NCBI GenBank assembly: GCA_002340765.1
Contig: DDMS01000004.1
Span: 745-23,805, forward strand
Length of the DNA stretch: 23,061 nucleotides
Source: Flavobacteriaceae bacterium UBA2540
Lineage (GTDB): Bacteria > Bacteroidota > Bacteroidia > Flavobacteriales > Flavobacteriaceae
Direction: 5' to 3'
The translations under genes were made by a program, and so were the position numbers. Shown in pieces: positions 15,984 through 23,061 of this stretch; the stretch's first letter is position 1, and every line of letters begins with the position of its first letter. The notes beneath the pieces were generated by a model, which worked only from the letters and a program-made list of their open reading frames with translations, was not told where the DNA came from and ran no database searches.

Positions 15984-16132
15984 AAAATTCTAAAAGTTTA
16001 AATTTTATCATAACCACTCCAAAAAATAAAGTAGTTTTTTTATTTTTGAGAACCTCAGTATCTTTCGAGCTCGATTTATGAAATTATATCAACTTGAATT
16101 TAACTTCATTCTAAAAACAACAAATCAAAACA

Positions 16133-17458
16133 ATGAAAAAATTAACACTTTTATGCTTGGCATTTTCATCAATAATTGCCGCGCAAACAGATCAAAAAAT
16201 ATATGATATTATCAACAATGTTTCTGAAGATAGAATTAAAACTGACGTGAAAATATTGGCTGATTTTGGCACAAGAAACACTTTTTCAGATACCATTTCT
16301 AATACTCGTGGAATTGGTGCTGCAAGACGTTGGATTAAAAAAGAGTTCGATCAAATTTCCAAAGAATGTAAAAATTGTTTGAGTGTTTTTTATCAAAAAG
16401 ATTTTGTAACAATAAAAATGAGCAATCGAGTTCCGAATGATGCTTGGATTGTGAATGTAATTGCTATTCAAAAAGGAACTAAATATCCAAACAAATTCAT
16501 CATCATGACAGGTGATATTGATTCAAGAAATAGTGATGGATCTGATTTCACAAAAGACGCTCCAGGTGCAAATGATAATGCATCAGGAATGGCTGGAACT
16601 ATTGAAGCTGCTAGAGTTTTGAGCAAATATCAATTTGAAAATAGTATCATTTATGTTGGTTTATCTGGAGAAGAACAAGGGCTTTTTGGTGGTACTGGAT
16701 TTGCAAAATATGTAAAAGACAAAGGTTGGGAAATTATTGGTGTGTTAAATAATGATATGATTGGAAATATTACAGGCGTTGATGGAGTGATTGACAACAG
16801 GGCTTTCCGTATTTTTTCTGAACCTGTTCCTGCAAATGAAACTGAAAAAGAGCGAAATATGCGTCGTTTTTATGGTGGTGAAGTTGACGGAATTTCTAGA
16901 CAATTGGCAAGATATATTCATAAAACAACCAAATCGTATATGCCCGAAATGAATCCAATTATGATCTATAGATTAGACAGATTTGGACGAGGAGGACATC
17001 ACAGACCTTTTAATGATTTGGGTTTTGCAGGTATCAGAATTATGGAAGCTCATGAAAATTATACCCAACAACACCAAGATATTAGAGTTGAAAATGGCAT
17101 CAAATATGGAGATATTTTTGAGCACGTAAATTTTGGTTACGCTAAAAAGTTAACAGCTGTAAATGCAATAAATCTTGCAAGTTTGGCTTTGGCTCCACCT
17201 TCACCAAAAGAAGTTGCAATTGGAGGAATTGTAGAAGCATCAGCAAAACTAAAATGGGATAAAGTTGAAGGTGCAAAAGGTTATAAGATTTATTGGAGAG
17301 AAACCACTTCTCCAACTTGGGATTACAGCAGATATGTTGAAAATACAGAGTTTACTTTAGAAGGAATAGTAATTGATAATTTCTATTTTGGAGTGGCTGC
17401 TGTTGGTGAAAATGGCCATGAAAGTATAGTTGTTTTTCCTAATAAAATTTTAAGATAA
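16133..17458 (+). CDS. Secreted M28-family zinc peptidase with C-terminal fibronectin type III-like domain
   Basis: Exported 441-residue peptidase: a signal peptide (MKKLTLLCLAFSSIIAAQ, cleavage near 18) then an M28 aminopeptidase-type domain. Metal ligands seen are D148 in GANDNASG, E180/E181 in SGEEQG (catalytic Glu and ligand), D208 in NNDMIGN and H307 in MEAHENY. The first ligand block is TGDIDSR (126-132), with Asp at position 128 where most M28 enzymes have His, as in GHxDS. C-terminal to about residue 352 a fibronectin type III-like module runs to the end (APPSPKEVA, LKWDKVEGAKGYKIYWRE). No T9SS sorting domain is present, so it probably stays in the periplasm or outer membrane. It is monocistronic; the gap before it is 149 bp and a bidirectional hairpin follows. 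Confidence 0.92.
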   Translation: MKKLTLLCLAFSSIIAAQTDQKIYDIINNVSEDRIKTDVKILADFGTRNTFSDTISNTRGIGAARRWIKKEFDQISKECKNCLSVFYQKDFVTIKMSNRVPNDAWIVNVIAIQKGTKYPNKFIIMTGDIDSRNSDGSDFTKDAPGANDNASGMAGTIEAARVLSKYQFENSIIYVGLSGEEQGLFGGTGFAKYVKDKGWEIIGVLNNDMIGNITGVDGVIDNRAFRIFSEPVPANETEKERNMRRFYGGEVDGISRQLARYIHKTTKSYMPEMNPIMIYRLDRFGRGGHHRPFNDLGFAGIRIMEAHENYTQQHQDIRVENGIKYGDIFEHVNFGYAKKLTAVNAINLASLALAPPSPKEVAIGGIVEASAKLKWDKVEGAKGYKIYWRETTSPTWDYSRYVENTEFTLEGIVIDNFYFGVAAVGENGHESIVVFPNKILR

Positions 17459-17463
17459 GGAAA

Positions 17464-17526
17464 TAGCCCGGTTTTTCTTTTACTAATTATCATCTTTTCC
17501 TAATGATAAAAATTGAAAAACCGAAC
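17464..17526. terminator. Bidirectional terminator between convergent M28 and AAA+ genes
   Basis: The outer stem CGGTTTTTC (17469-17477) pairs with GAAAAACCG (17515-17523) and continues with TAG/CTA at its base across two mismatches. An inner stem, TTATCAT (17487-17493) with ATGATAA (17503-17509), lies inside. It starts 6 nt after the M28 stop and ends 41 nt before the minus-strand gene end, with T-runs in both directions, so it could end both transcripts. Confidence 0.7.
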
Positions 17527-17567
17527 TATATTTAAAAAAATCTGATTTTTTAAAAAAACCTACATTT

Positions 17568-19034
17568 TTACAAACCACTTATAAATTGACCATAAGGATC
17601 TTTAAATTGAGTGCCTTCTGCAAACCTATATTTACTTAATTTTTTATACTCAACTAAAGCCCACAAAACAAATTCCTTTACAAAATAACGATCTTCTTCA
17701 AACATGTTTGGTTGATGTTTTTCTAAAAAAATATCAAAAGGTTTTATTTTGTCAAGCTCATTTTTATACTGAATTTCAGTAAAATCATCTAATAATTCAA
17801 AATCTTCATCAGCATTAAAAAACCAAGAAATAATGTCATCATAGGGAGTTTCAGCATGTTGCTTTTCCAATTTTTTAATTTCAGGAAAATACGTTGGAAA
17901 CAGTGTTTTTATCGCTTTTCTAATCAAGTTTTCTGCCACAACATGCGCCCCTTCCTGTTCACCTTCATAAACCAATTCTACTTTTCCAGTGATTGAAGGA
18001 ATAATTCCGTCAAAATCGCTCAAACGAATCATGGTTTTTGTATCCCCTGAAATCAATGCTCTTCTTTCAGCAGTGCTCAATAAATTTTCATATGCAGAAA
18101 TACTCAAACGCGCACTTACCCCACTTTTGGCATCAATAAATTCACTTTCACGCGCTTCAAACACCACTTGCTCCAATAAATCTTTCGCCAATTCTGGGAC
18201 TTTTATAAAGTCTTTTTGTGCGCTTACTTTTTGTGCTTCTTGTTGCGTAATTATTTTTGCAGTTTCAATATCTTGTGGATAATGTGTCAAAATTTGCGAA
18301 CCAATTCTATCTTTTAAAGGTGTTACAATACTTCCTCTATTGGTATAATCTTCAGGATTTGCAGTAAAAATAAACTGTATATCCAGAGGCAAACGCATTT
18401 TAAATCCACGAATTTGAATGTCTCCTTCTTGTAAAATATTAAAAAGAGCTACTTGAATTCTAGCTTGTAAATCTGGCAATTCATTAATAACAAAAATACA
18501 CCTGTTTGCGCGTGGTATCATTCCAAAATGAATTACTCTATCATCTGCATAACTCAGTTTTAAATTAGCAGCTTTTATTGGGTCAACATCTCCAATAATA
18601 TCTGCAACAGTCACATCAGGAGTAGCTAATTTTTCAGCAAAACGTTCACTTCTGTGCAACCAAGTAATGGAAGTTTCATCCCCTTTTTCTTTGATGATTT
18701 CTTTTGCATATCTTGAAATAGGTGAAAAAGGATTGTCATTAATTTCTGAACCTTCTACAACAGGAATATATTCATCTAAAAGTTCGACCATCAATCTTGC
18801 CAAACGCGTTTTTGCCTGACCTCTTAATCCTAATAAATTTATATTATGCTTGCTTAAAATCGCCCTTTCCAACTCAGGAATTACCGTATTTTCATATCCA
18901 TGAACACTTTTAAAAACGGTTTCTTTGTTCATTATTTTACTAATGAGATTTTCTCTCAATTCATCTTTAATCGATTTTGATTGATATCCAGCCTTTTTTA
19001 AATCTCCTAATGTTTTTATGTTTTCTAAATTCAT
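17568..19034 (-). CDS. MoxR / magnesium-chelatase-I-type AAA+ ATPase
   Basis: A 488-residue cytoplasmic AAA+ protein of the MoxR/Mg-chelatase clade. Walker A is GLRGQAKT (69-76); the Walker B strand is RCIFVINE (178-185), with Asn at 184 where the common form has Asp, and E185 kept. Sensor 1 is TANPEDYTNRG (224-234), followed by LKDRIGSQ (240-247), where R243 may serve as the arginine finger. A helical domain with DAKSGVSARL follows. Although such proteins are often labelled magnesium chelatase, a flavobacterium has no bacteriochlorophyll pathway, so a MoxR-style chaperone working with the vWA protein just upstream is more likely. The pair resembles RavA-ViaA logic: AAA+ ATPase plus MIDAS protein. 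An inverted heptad repeat occupies its leader (19041-19120). Confidence 0.88.
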   Translation of the reverse strand: MNLENIKTLGDLKKAGYQSKSIKDELRENLISKIMNKETVFKSVHGYENTVIPELERAILSKHNINLLGLRGQAKTRLARLMVELLDEYIPVVEGSEINDNPFSPISRYAKEIIKEKGDETSITWLHRSERFAEKLATPDVTVADIIGDVDPIKAANLKLSYADDRVIHFGMIPRANRCIFVINELPDLQARIQVALFNILQEGDIQIRGFKMRLPLDIQFIFTANPEDYTNRGSIVTPLKDRIGSQILTHYPQDIETAKIITQQEAQKVSAQKDFIKVPELAKDLLEQVVFEARESEFIDAKSGVSARLSISAYENLLSTAERRALISGDTKTMIRLSDFDGIIPSITGKVELVYEGEQEGAHVVAENLIRKAIKTLFPTYFPEIKKLEKQHAETPYDDIISWFFNADEDFELLDDFTEIQYKNELDKIKPFDIFLEKHQPNMFEEDRYFVKEFVLWALVEYKKLSKYRFAEGTQFKDPYGQFISGL

Positions 19035-19040
19035 TTTTTT

Positions 19041-19120
19041 GCTTTTTGCCTTTAGCTTTTAGCTATTGGCTATTTATTTATTCTTATTACTAATAACTAA
19101 GTGCCAAAAGCCAATAGCTA
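19041..19120. repeat. Inverted heptad repeat between the vWA and AAA+ genes
   Basis: On the + strand five 7-bp units follow one another from 19041 to 19075: GCTTTTT, GCCTTTA, GCTTTTA, GCTATTG, GCTATTT. Facing them, the complement of about 19085-19120 has GCTATTG, GCTTTTG, GCACTTA, GTTATTA, GTAATAA, also in a 7-bp register with G first. The arms contain a perfect 12-bp inverted pair (19060-19071 with 19109-19120). The array ends 7 bp before the AAA+ start codon. Confidence 0.75.
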
Positions 19121-19124
19121 TTTT

Positions 19125-20246
19125 TCATCCTCTAATTCTCTTTTTTCGATTGGTTTCGTAATCTTCAAAAATCATTTCGCCCAACCCTTTTAGTCCTGTG
19201 TAAAATGCTTTTCCTTGATTTGCTGCTGTAAATTCACTGATAAATTGCATCAGATAAGGATCTTGTGCAATCATAAAAGTGGTAATAGGAATGTGCAATT
19301 TTCTTGCTTGTTGCGCCATTGCATAGCATTTATTGATAATGTATTTGTCTAAACCATTGCTATTCTTATAATATTGCCCATCAGGCAAACGCAAACAACT
19401 TGGTTTTCCGTCAGTAATCATAAAAACTTGTTTGTTGGTATTTTTCTTTCTTCTCAACAAATCCATTGCTAGTTGCAAACCTGCAACCGTATTTGTGTGA
19501 TAAGGTCCCACTTGCAAATAAGGTAAATCTTTGATGTGGATTGTCCAGGCATCATCTCCAAAAACAATAATATCTAGGGTGTCTTTTGGATATCGAGTTG
19601 TAATCAATTCAGCCAAAGCCATCGCAACTTTTTTTGCAGGTGTGATTCTGTCTTCACCATATAAAATCATTGAGTGGCTTATATCAATCATCAAAACTGT
19701 ACTCATTTGAGATTTGTGTATGGTTTCTTCCACTACCAAATCGTCCTCTGAAAGTGAAAAATCTTGAATTCCATGATTTACTTGCGCATTTTTCAAACTC
19801 TCAGTGATGGAAACTTTGTCAAGACTGTCTCCAAATTGATAATTTTTAAAATCACCTGTATACTCATCACCCAAACCTGAAGATTTACTCTTATGATTTC
19901 CAGCGCCACTTTTTTTGATTTTACCAAAAATATGTTTCAATGCTTGTTGACGAATGGCGCGTTCTGTTTTTGGCGTAATTTTAGTTCCTCCAAGTCCATT
20001 TGCATCAATTTCTTCTTTAACAAACCCCTTTTTCTTTAAATCTTCGACAAAATCATCAATGGTATAATGTTGGTCAGTCAATTTATATTCTTTATCCAAA
20101 GACCGCAACCAATCAATTGCTTCGTTAAAATCGCCTGAAGTGTGCGTGATTAATTCTTTAAAAATTTCAAAAAGTTTTTCAAATGGAGACTGATTTTTTG
20201 CCTCATATGACTTGAAAATAAATCCTTTTTTATCGCTATTTTTCAT
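19125..20246 (-). CDS. von Willebrand factor A domain protein paired with an AAA+ ATPase
   Basis: A 373-residue cytoplasmic protein with no signal peptide or membrane segment. The N-terminal half (1-175) is helical and charged with a Gly/Ser-rich linker (about 113-130). The vWA domain starts near 181 with a complete MIDAS: DISHS (188-192), T251/T253 in HTNTVAGL and D279 in ITDGKP, so it should bind a divalent metal and a ligand acidic side chain. The domain closes with FMIAQDPYL and an FTAANQGKAF segment. It is 90 nt upstream of the AAA+ gene on the same strand, the usual vWA/MoxR pairing, in which the ATPase and MIDAS protein jointly remodel or activate a target, as in MoxR, RavA-ViaA and Mg-chelatase I-D. 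The target is unknown. Confidence 0.9.
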   Translation of the reverse strand: MKNSDKKGFIFKSYEAKNQSPFEKLFEIFKELITHTSGDFNEAIDWLRSLDKEYKLTDQHYTIDDFVEDLKKKGFVKEEIDANGLGGTKITPKTERAIRQQALKHIFGKIKKSGAGNHKSKSSGLGDEYTGDFKNYQFGDSLDKVSITESLKNAQVNHGIQDFSLSEDDLVVEETIHKSQMSTVLMIDISHSMILYGEDRITPAKKVAMALAELITTRYPKDTLDIIVFGDDAWTIHIKDLPYLQVGPYHTNTVAGLQLAMDLLRRKKNTNKQVFMITDGKPSCLRLPDGQYYKNSNGLDKYIINKCYAMAQQARKLHIPITTFMIAQDPYLMQFISEFTAANQGKAFYTGLKGLGEMIFEDYETNRKKRIRG

Positions 20247-20318
20247 TAGTGTAAAATTACAACATTCTAAAATGAAAAATTACAGTTATCATTAGCGTTT
20301 TAAATATTTTAACAAATA

Positions 20319-20347
20319 TTTGATAATTCAAATAATTACTAACTTTA
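20319..20347 (+). promoter_or_regulatory. Probable promoter of the large zinc protease gene
   Basis: TTTG at 20319-20322, 17-nt spacer, TAACTTTA at 20340-20347 (seven of eight matches to TAnnTTTG). The leader would be about 65 nt. It lies in the 172-bp divergent region shared with the vWA gene. Confidence 0.45.
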
Positions 20348-20418
20348 TCAAAAAATTAACAGTCAAATCTGTTTACAAAATTTAATTTAACCAGGTAAAT
20401 TCAAACCTTAAATTTAAG

Positions 20419-23046
20419 ATGAAATCAAACTACATTAAAACAATGAAAATTCTTGGGCTTCTAATTCTTATGCTATCAATCACAGGCATTCAAGATATGA
20501 CCGCACAAAAAAAAGACAAGAAAAAAAACAAAGACGGAAAAGAAGTCGTTGCACCAAATCCAACTCCTCCTGCTAAAAAAGACAAAACAATTGCTGACTT
20601 AACAAAAAGCAGTAAAAAAATAGAGGGTTTATTTACCATTTTTCAAGATACACTTACTGGATCAGTGAAACTTTTGATCAAAAAAGAACAAATGAGTAAA
20701 GATTTTATTTATTTTTCCCAAATCGCAGATGGTGTTGTTGAAGCCGGACATTTTAGAGGTGCTTATAAAGGGTCATCCGTTTTTCACATTAAACAATATT
20801 TTGATAGATTGGATTTTATTTCACCAAATACTTCATTTTATTTTGATAAAAATAATGCTCTCTCTAAATCTGCAGAAGCAAATATTAGCGATGCAGTAAT
20901 TACTTCTGGAAAAATTTTAGCTTCTGATGATAAAAAAGGAGAGTTTTTAATTGACGCTGATGGAATGTTTTTATCAGAAACATTTACAACCATAAAAAGA
21001 CCAAGATTTCCAGGTGAATCTCCGTTCGCCTTTAGCTTAGGTAATTTTGATAAAGGAAAATCAAAAATTGAATCCATCAAAAATTATCCTGAAAACACAA
21101 ATATAAAAACAGATTATGTTTATAATAATCCTGCTGTTGTGAATGGTGGTTCTGAAGCAGTTACTGATGGAAGAAACATATCTATCAAGGTTTTTCATAC
21201 GTTTATGAATATGCCAGCAGATGATTATGAACCAAGAATGGATGATCCAAGAGTTGGTTATTTTTTAACCCAAACTAATGATATGACAACCACTGAAACC
21301 GTCAATTATAGAGATATGATCCACCGGTGGAAATTGGTAAAAAAAGACCCAAATGAAGCAATTTCGGAACCTGTAACTCCAATAACTTGGTGGATTGAAA
21401 ACACAACTCCTGTTGAATGGAGAGAAACAATCAAGGAAGGTGTTTTGGCTTGGAATGAAGCTTTTGAAAAAGCTGGTTTTAAAAATGCCATGGTTGTGAA
21501 AATCCAACCTGATGATGCTGATTGGGATGCAGGTGATGTAAGGTATAATGTTTTACGTTGGACATCCTCTCCAAACCCTCCTTTTGGTGGTTATGGACCT
21601 AGCTTCGTAAATCCAAGAACTGGAGAGATTTTAGGTGCTGATATTATGCTTGAATTTGTTCATTTTACAAATAGAGTTTTCACAGATAAACTTTATAACA
21701 ATGCAACAGCAAATATGAAATTAGAAACCCCTGAAGAATTGGAAATCAAAAAGATACTTGCCAAAGAAAATCTTTTATTATGTTCCGCTGGTCATATCAT
21801 GCACGAAAATTTACAATTAGGAACAACTGTTTTGCAAGCTACTGGTGGTAATGTTTTAGACATGGAAGCAATCAAAAAAGAAGGAATGAAAGCATTAATC
21901 ATGCACGAAGTTGGCCATACTTTAGGATTGAATCACAATATGAAAGCAAGTCAATTATTTACACCTGAACAATTAGCTTACAAAGATTTCATCAAAGGAA
22001 AAGCATTGACTGGATCTGTGATGGATTATGCAGGTATAAATATTACGAATGACAGAACCAAACAAGGACAATATTATGACATGAATGTTGGACCTTATGA
22101 TATTTGGGCAATTCAATTTGGATACATGCCTTTTAATAATGACGCTGAAAAATTAGCATTATTAAACAAATCTACGCTACCTGAATTAATTTTCGGAAAT
22201 GATGCTGATGATATGAGATCTCCTGGCAATGGAATTGACCCAAGAGTGATGATTGGAGATTTATCAAGTGATGCAATTACATATTCAATTAACAGATTTG
22301 AGTTGGTAAACACCATGATGAAAAAAATTAAAACTCAATTTACCAAAAAAGGACAAACTTTTGAAGACTTAAGAAGGGCATATTATACACTTCATAGTCA
22401 ATCTTCTATTTCTGGTGGAATTATCTCAAGATATATTGGAGGAGTTTATGTTGATAGAGCAACTTTTGAACAAGAAGGAGCTTCACAACCTTATACTCCT
22501 GTAAGTTTGAAAGATCAAAAAAGAGCCATGAATGCTTTGAATAAATACATTTTTGCTCCAAATGCTTTTGATACTCCAAATGATGTTTACAATTATATTG
22601 CAAGTCAAAGAAGAGGTTATAATTTTTCGGGAAGAACTGAAGATCCAAAAATTCATGACCAAGTTTTAGGATACCAAACAAGTGTTCTTGCCCATATTAT
22701 GCATCCAAATACGCTTCAAAGAATGTCTGATTCAGAATTATACGGAAATCAATATAAGTTGTCAACTTTTATGACTGACTTAAATAATATGATGTTTCAA
22801 CCTGATGTGAACACAAACATTAACTCTTTCCGTCAAAACTTACAAGCGGTTTATGTGAAGAGGTTGATTGCAATGCTTACTGGAACCACAAGCAATCGTT
22901 TTTCAGTTGCAGCACAATCAATGGCAATTTATAACCTAAACAATGTGAAAACTTGGGTAAGTAATGGAACAGGTGATTTGGCAACAAGAGCTCACAAAAA
23001 CCATTTAAAAACATTGATTACCAATGCTTTGAAAGAAATAAAATAA
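20419..23046 (+). CDS. Secreted metzincin-type zinc-dependent metalloprotease (DUF5117/DUF5118 family)
   Basis: An 875-residue exported protease. The N-terminus is a signal peptide (to about MTAQ, residue 30); a second ATG at codon 9 would give a shorter, equally good signal. A lysine-rich linker follows (about 31-58), then the N-terminal DUF5118/DUF5117-type region (KKIEGLFTIFQDTLTG onward). The catalytic site is HEVGHTLGLNHN with H496, H500 and H506 as zinc ligands and E497 as base; the Met-turn is VMDYAG around M535, the metzincin pattern. No T9SS sorting domain is seen, since it ends LKTLITNALKEIK. Its size and block order match the large zinc proteases found in many Bacteroidota; their substrates are not established. 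The stop is 15 bp from the window end, so its terminator is not visible. Confidence 0.93.
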   Translation: MKSNYIKTMKILGLLILMLSITGIQDMTAQKKDKKKNKDGKEVVAPNPTPPAKKDKTIADLTKSSKKIEGLFTIFQDTLTGSVKLLIKKEQMSKDFIYFSQIADGVVEAGHFRGAYKGSSVFHIKQYFDRLDFISPNTSFYFDKNNALSKSAEANISDAVITSGKILASDDKKGEFLIDADGMFLSETFTTIKRPRFPGESPFAFSLGNFDKGKSKIESIKNYPENTNIKTDYVYNNPAVVNGGSEAVTDGRNISIKVFHTFMNMPADDYEPRMDDPRVGYFLTQTNDMTTTETVNYRDMIHRWKLVKKDPNEAISEPVTPITWWIENTTPVEWRETIKEGVLAWNEAFEKAGFKNAMVVKIQPDDADWDAGDVRYNVLRWTSSPNPPFGGYGPSFVNPRTGEILGADIMLEFVHFTNRVFTDKLYNNATANMKLETPEELEIKKILAKENLLLCSAGHIMHENLQLGTTVLQATGGNVLDMEAIKKEGMKALIMHEVGHTLGLNHNMKASQLFTPEQLAYKDFIKGKALTGSVMDYAGINITNDRTKQGQYYDMNVGPYDIWAIQFGYMPFNNDAEKLALLNKSTLPELIFGNDADDMRSPGNGIDPRVMIGDLSSDAITYSINRFELVNTMMKKIKTQFTKKGQTFEDLRRAYYTLHSQSSISGGIISRYIGGVYVDRATFEQEGASQPYTPVSLKDQKRAMNALNKYIFAPNAFDTPNDVYNYIASQRRGYNFSGRTEDPKIHDQVLGYQTSVLAHIMHPNTLQRMSDSELYGNQYKLSTFMTDLNNMMFQPDVNTNINSFRQNLQAVYVKRLIAMLTGTTSNRFSVAAQSMAIYNLNNVKTWVSNGTGDLATRAHKNHLKTLITNALKEIK

Positions 23047-23061
23047 TAATATAAATTTATT

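Noticed and set aside
20838..22681. Minus-strand open frames opposite the zinc protease gene
   Set aside because: Shadows of a conserved long coding frame; their translations have no domain signature.
1..23061. tRNA, rRNA, CRISPR array, prophage or defence island
   Set aside because: No cloverleaf-like, rRNA-like or regularly spaced direct-repeat sequence was recognised, and the gene content is core metabolism, chaperone and protease genes.

Overview
The window looks like a chromosomal segment from a member of the Flavobacteriaceae (Bacteroidota), possibly near Polaribacter or Tenacibaculum; the genus is inference only. Grounds: very AT-rich DNA, no Shine-Dalgarno motifs ahead of starts, promoters of the Bacteroidota type (TTTG, 17-20 nt, TAnnTTTG), a type IX secretion sorting domain, and gene neighbourhoods typical of flavobacteria. 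It holds 20 intact protein genes, one frameshifted gene and one degenerate IS30-type transposase. No rRNA, tRNA or CRISPR array was seen.

Layout. 1-2279: minus-strand operon pdxH - sixA-like phosphatase - short Ppx/GppA (PLP synthesis, protein dephosphorylation, polyphosphate/ppGpp metabolism). 2390-3480: dead IS30-family element with well-kept inverted ends. 3538-4908: cytoplasmic TPR protein (minus). 5100-8145: tight five-gene plus-strand operon pyrR - pyrB - small unknown - stand-alone T9SS sorting-domain protein - rnz, driven by a near-consensus promoter. 8171-9567: minus-strand pair of a FabH-like ketoacyl synthase and a CoA-binding protein, with its own strong promoter. 9676-11066: a GH109-like Gfo/Idh/MocA glycosidase split by a one-base frame change at an A AAA AAG heptamer. 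11208-15983: htpG, a DEAD-box RNA helicase, a GNAT acetyltransferase and a sterol-desaturase-type membrane hydroxylase. 16133-17458: secreted M28 zinc peptidase. 17568-20246: minus-strand pair of a vWA protein and a MoxR/Mg-chelatase-type AAA+ ATPase, separated by an inverted heptad repeat. 20419-23046: large secreted metzincin-type zinc protease.

Most of this is ordinary core genome. The points most worth a second look are the GH109 frameshift at a correctly phased slippery heptamer, the protein that is only a signal peptide plus a T9SS sorting domain, the 7-bp-period inverted repeat in the leader of the AAA+ gene, the vWA/AAA+ pair with an Asn in Walker B, and the M28 peptidase whose first metal-ligand His is replaced by Asp. 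I found no clear candidate for a wholly new multi-gene system; the vWA/AAA+ pair is the closest to uncharacterised machinery.
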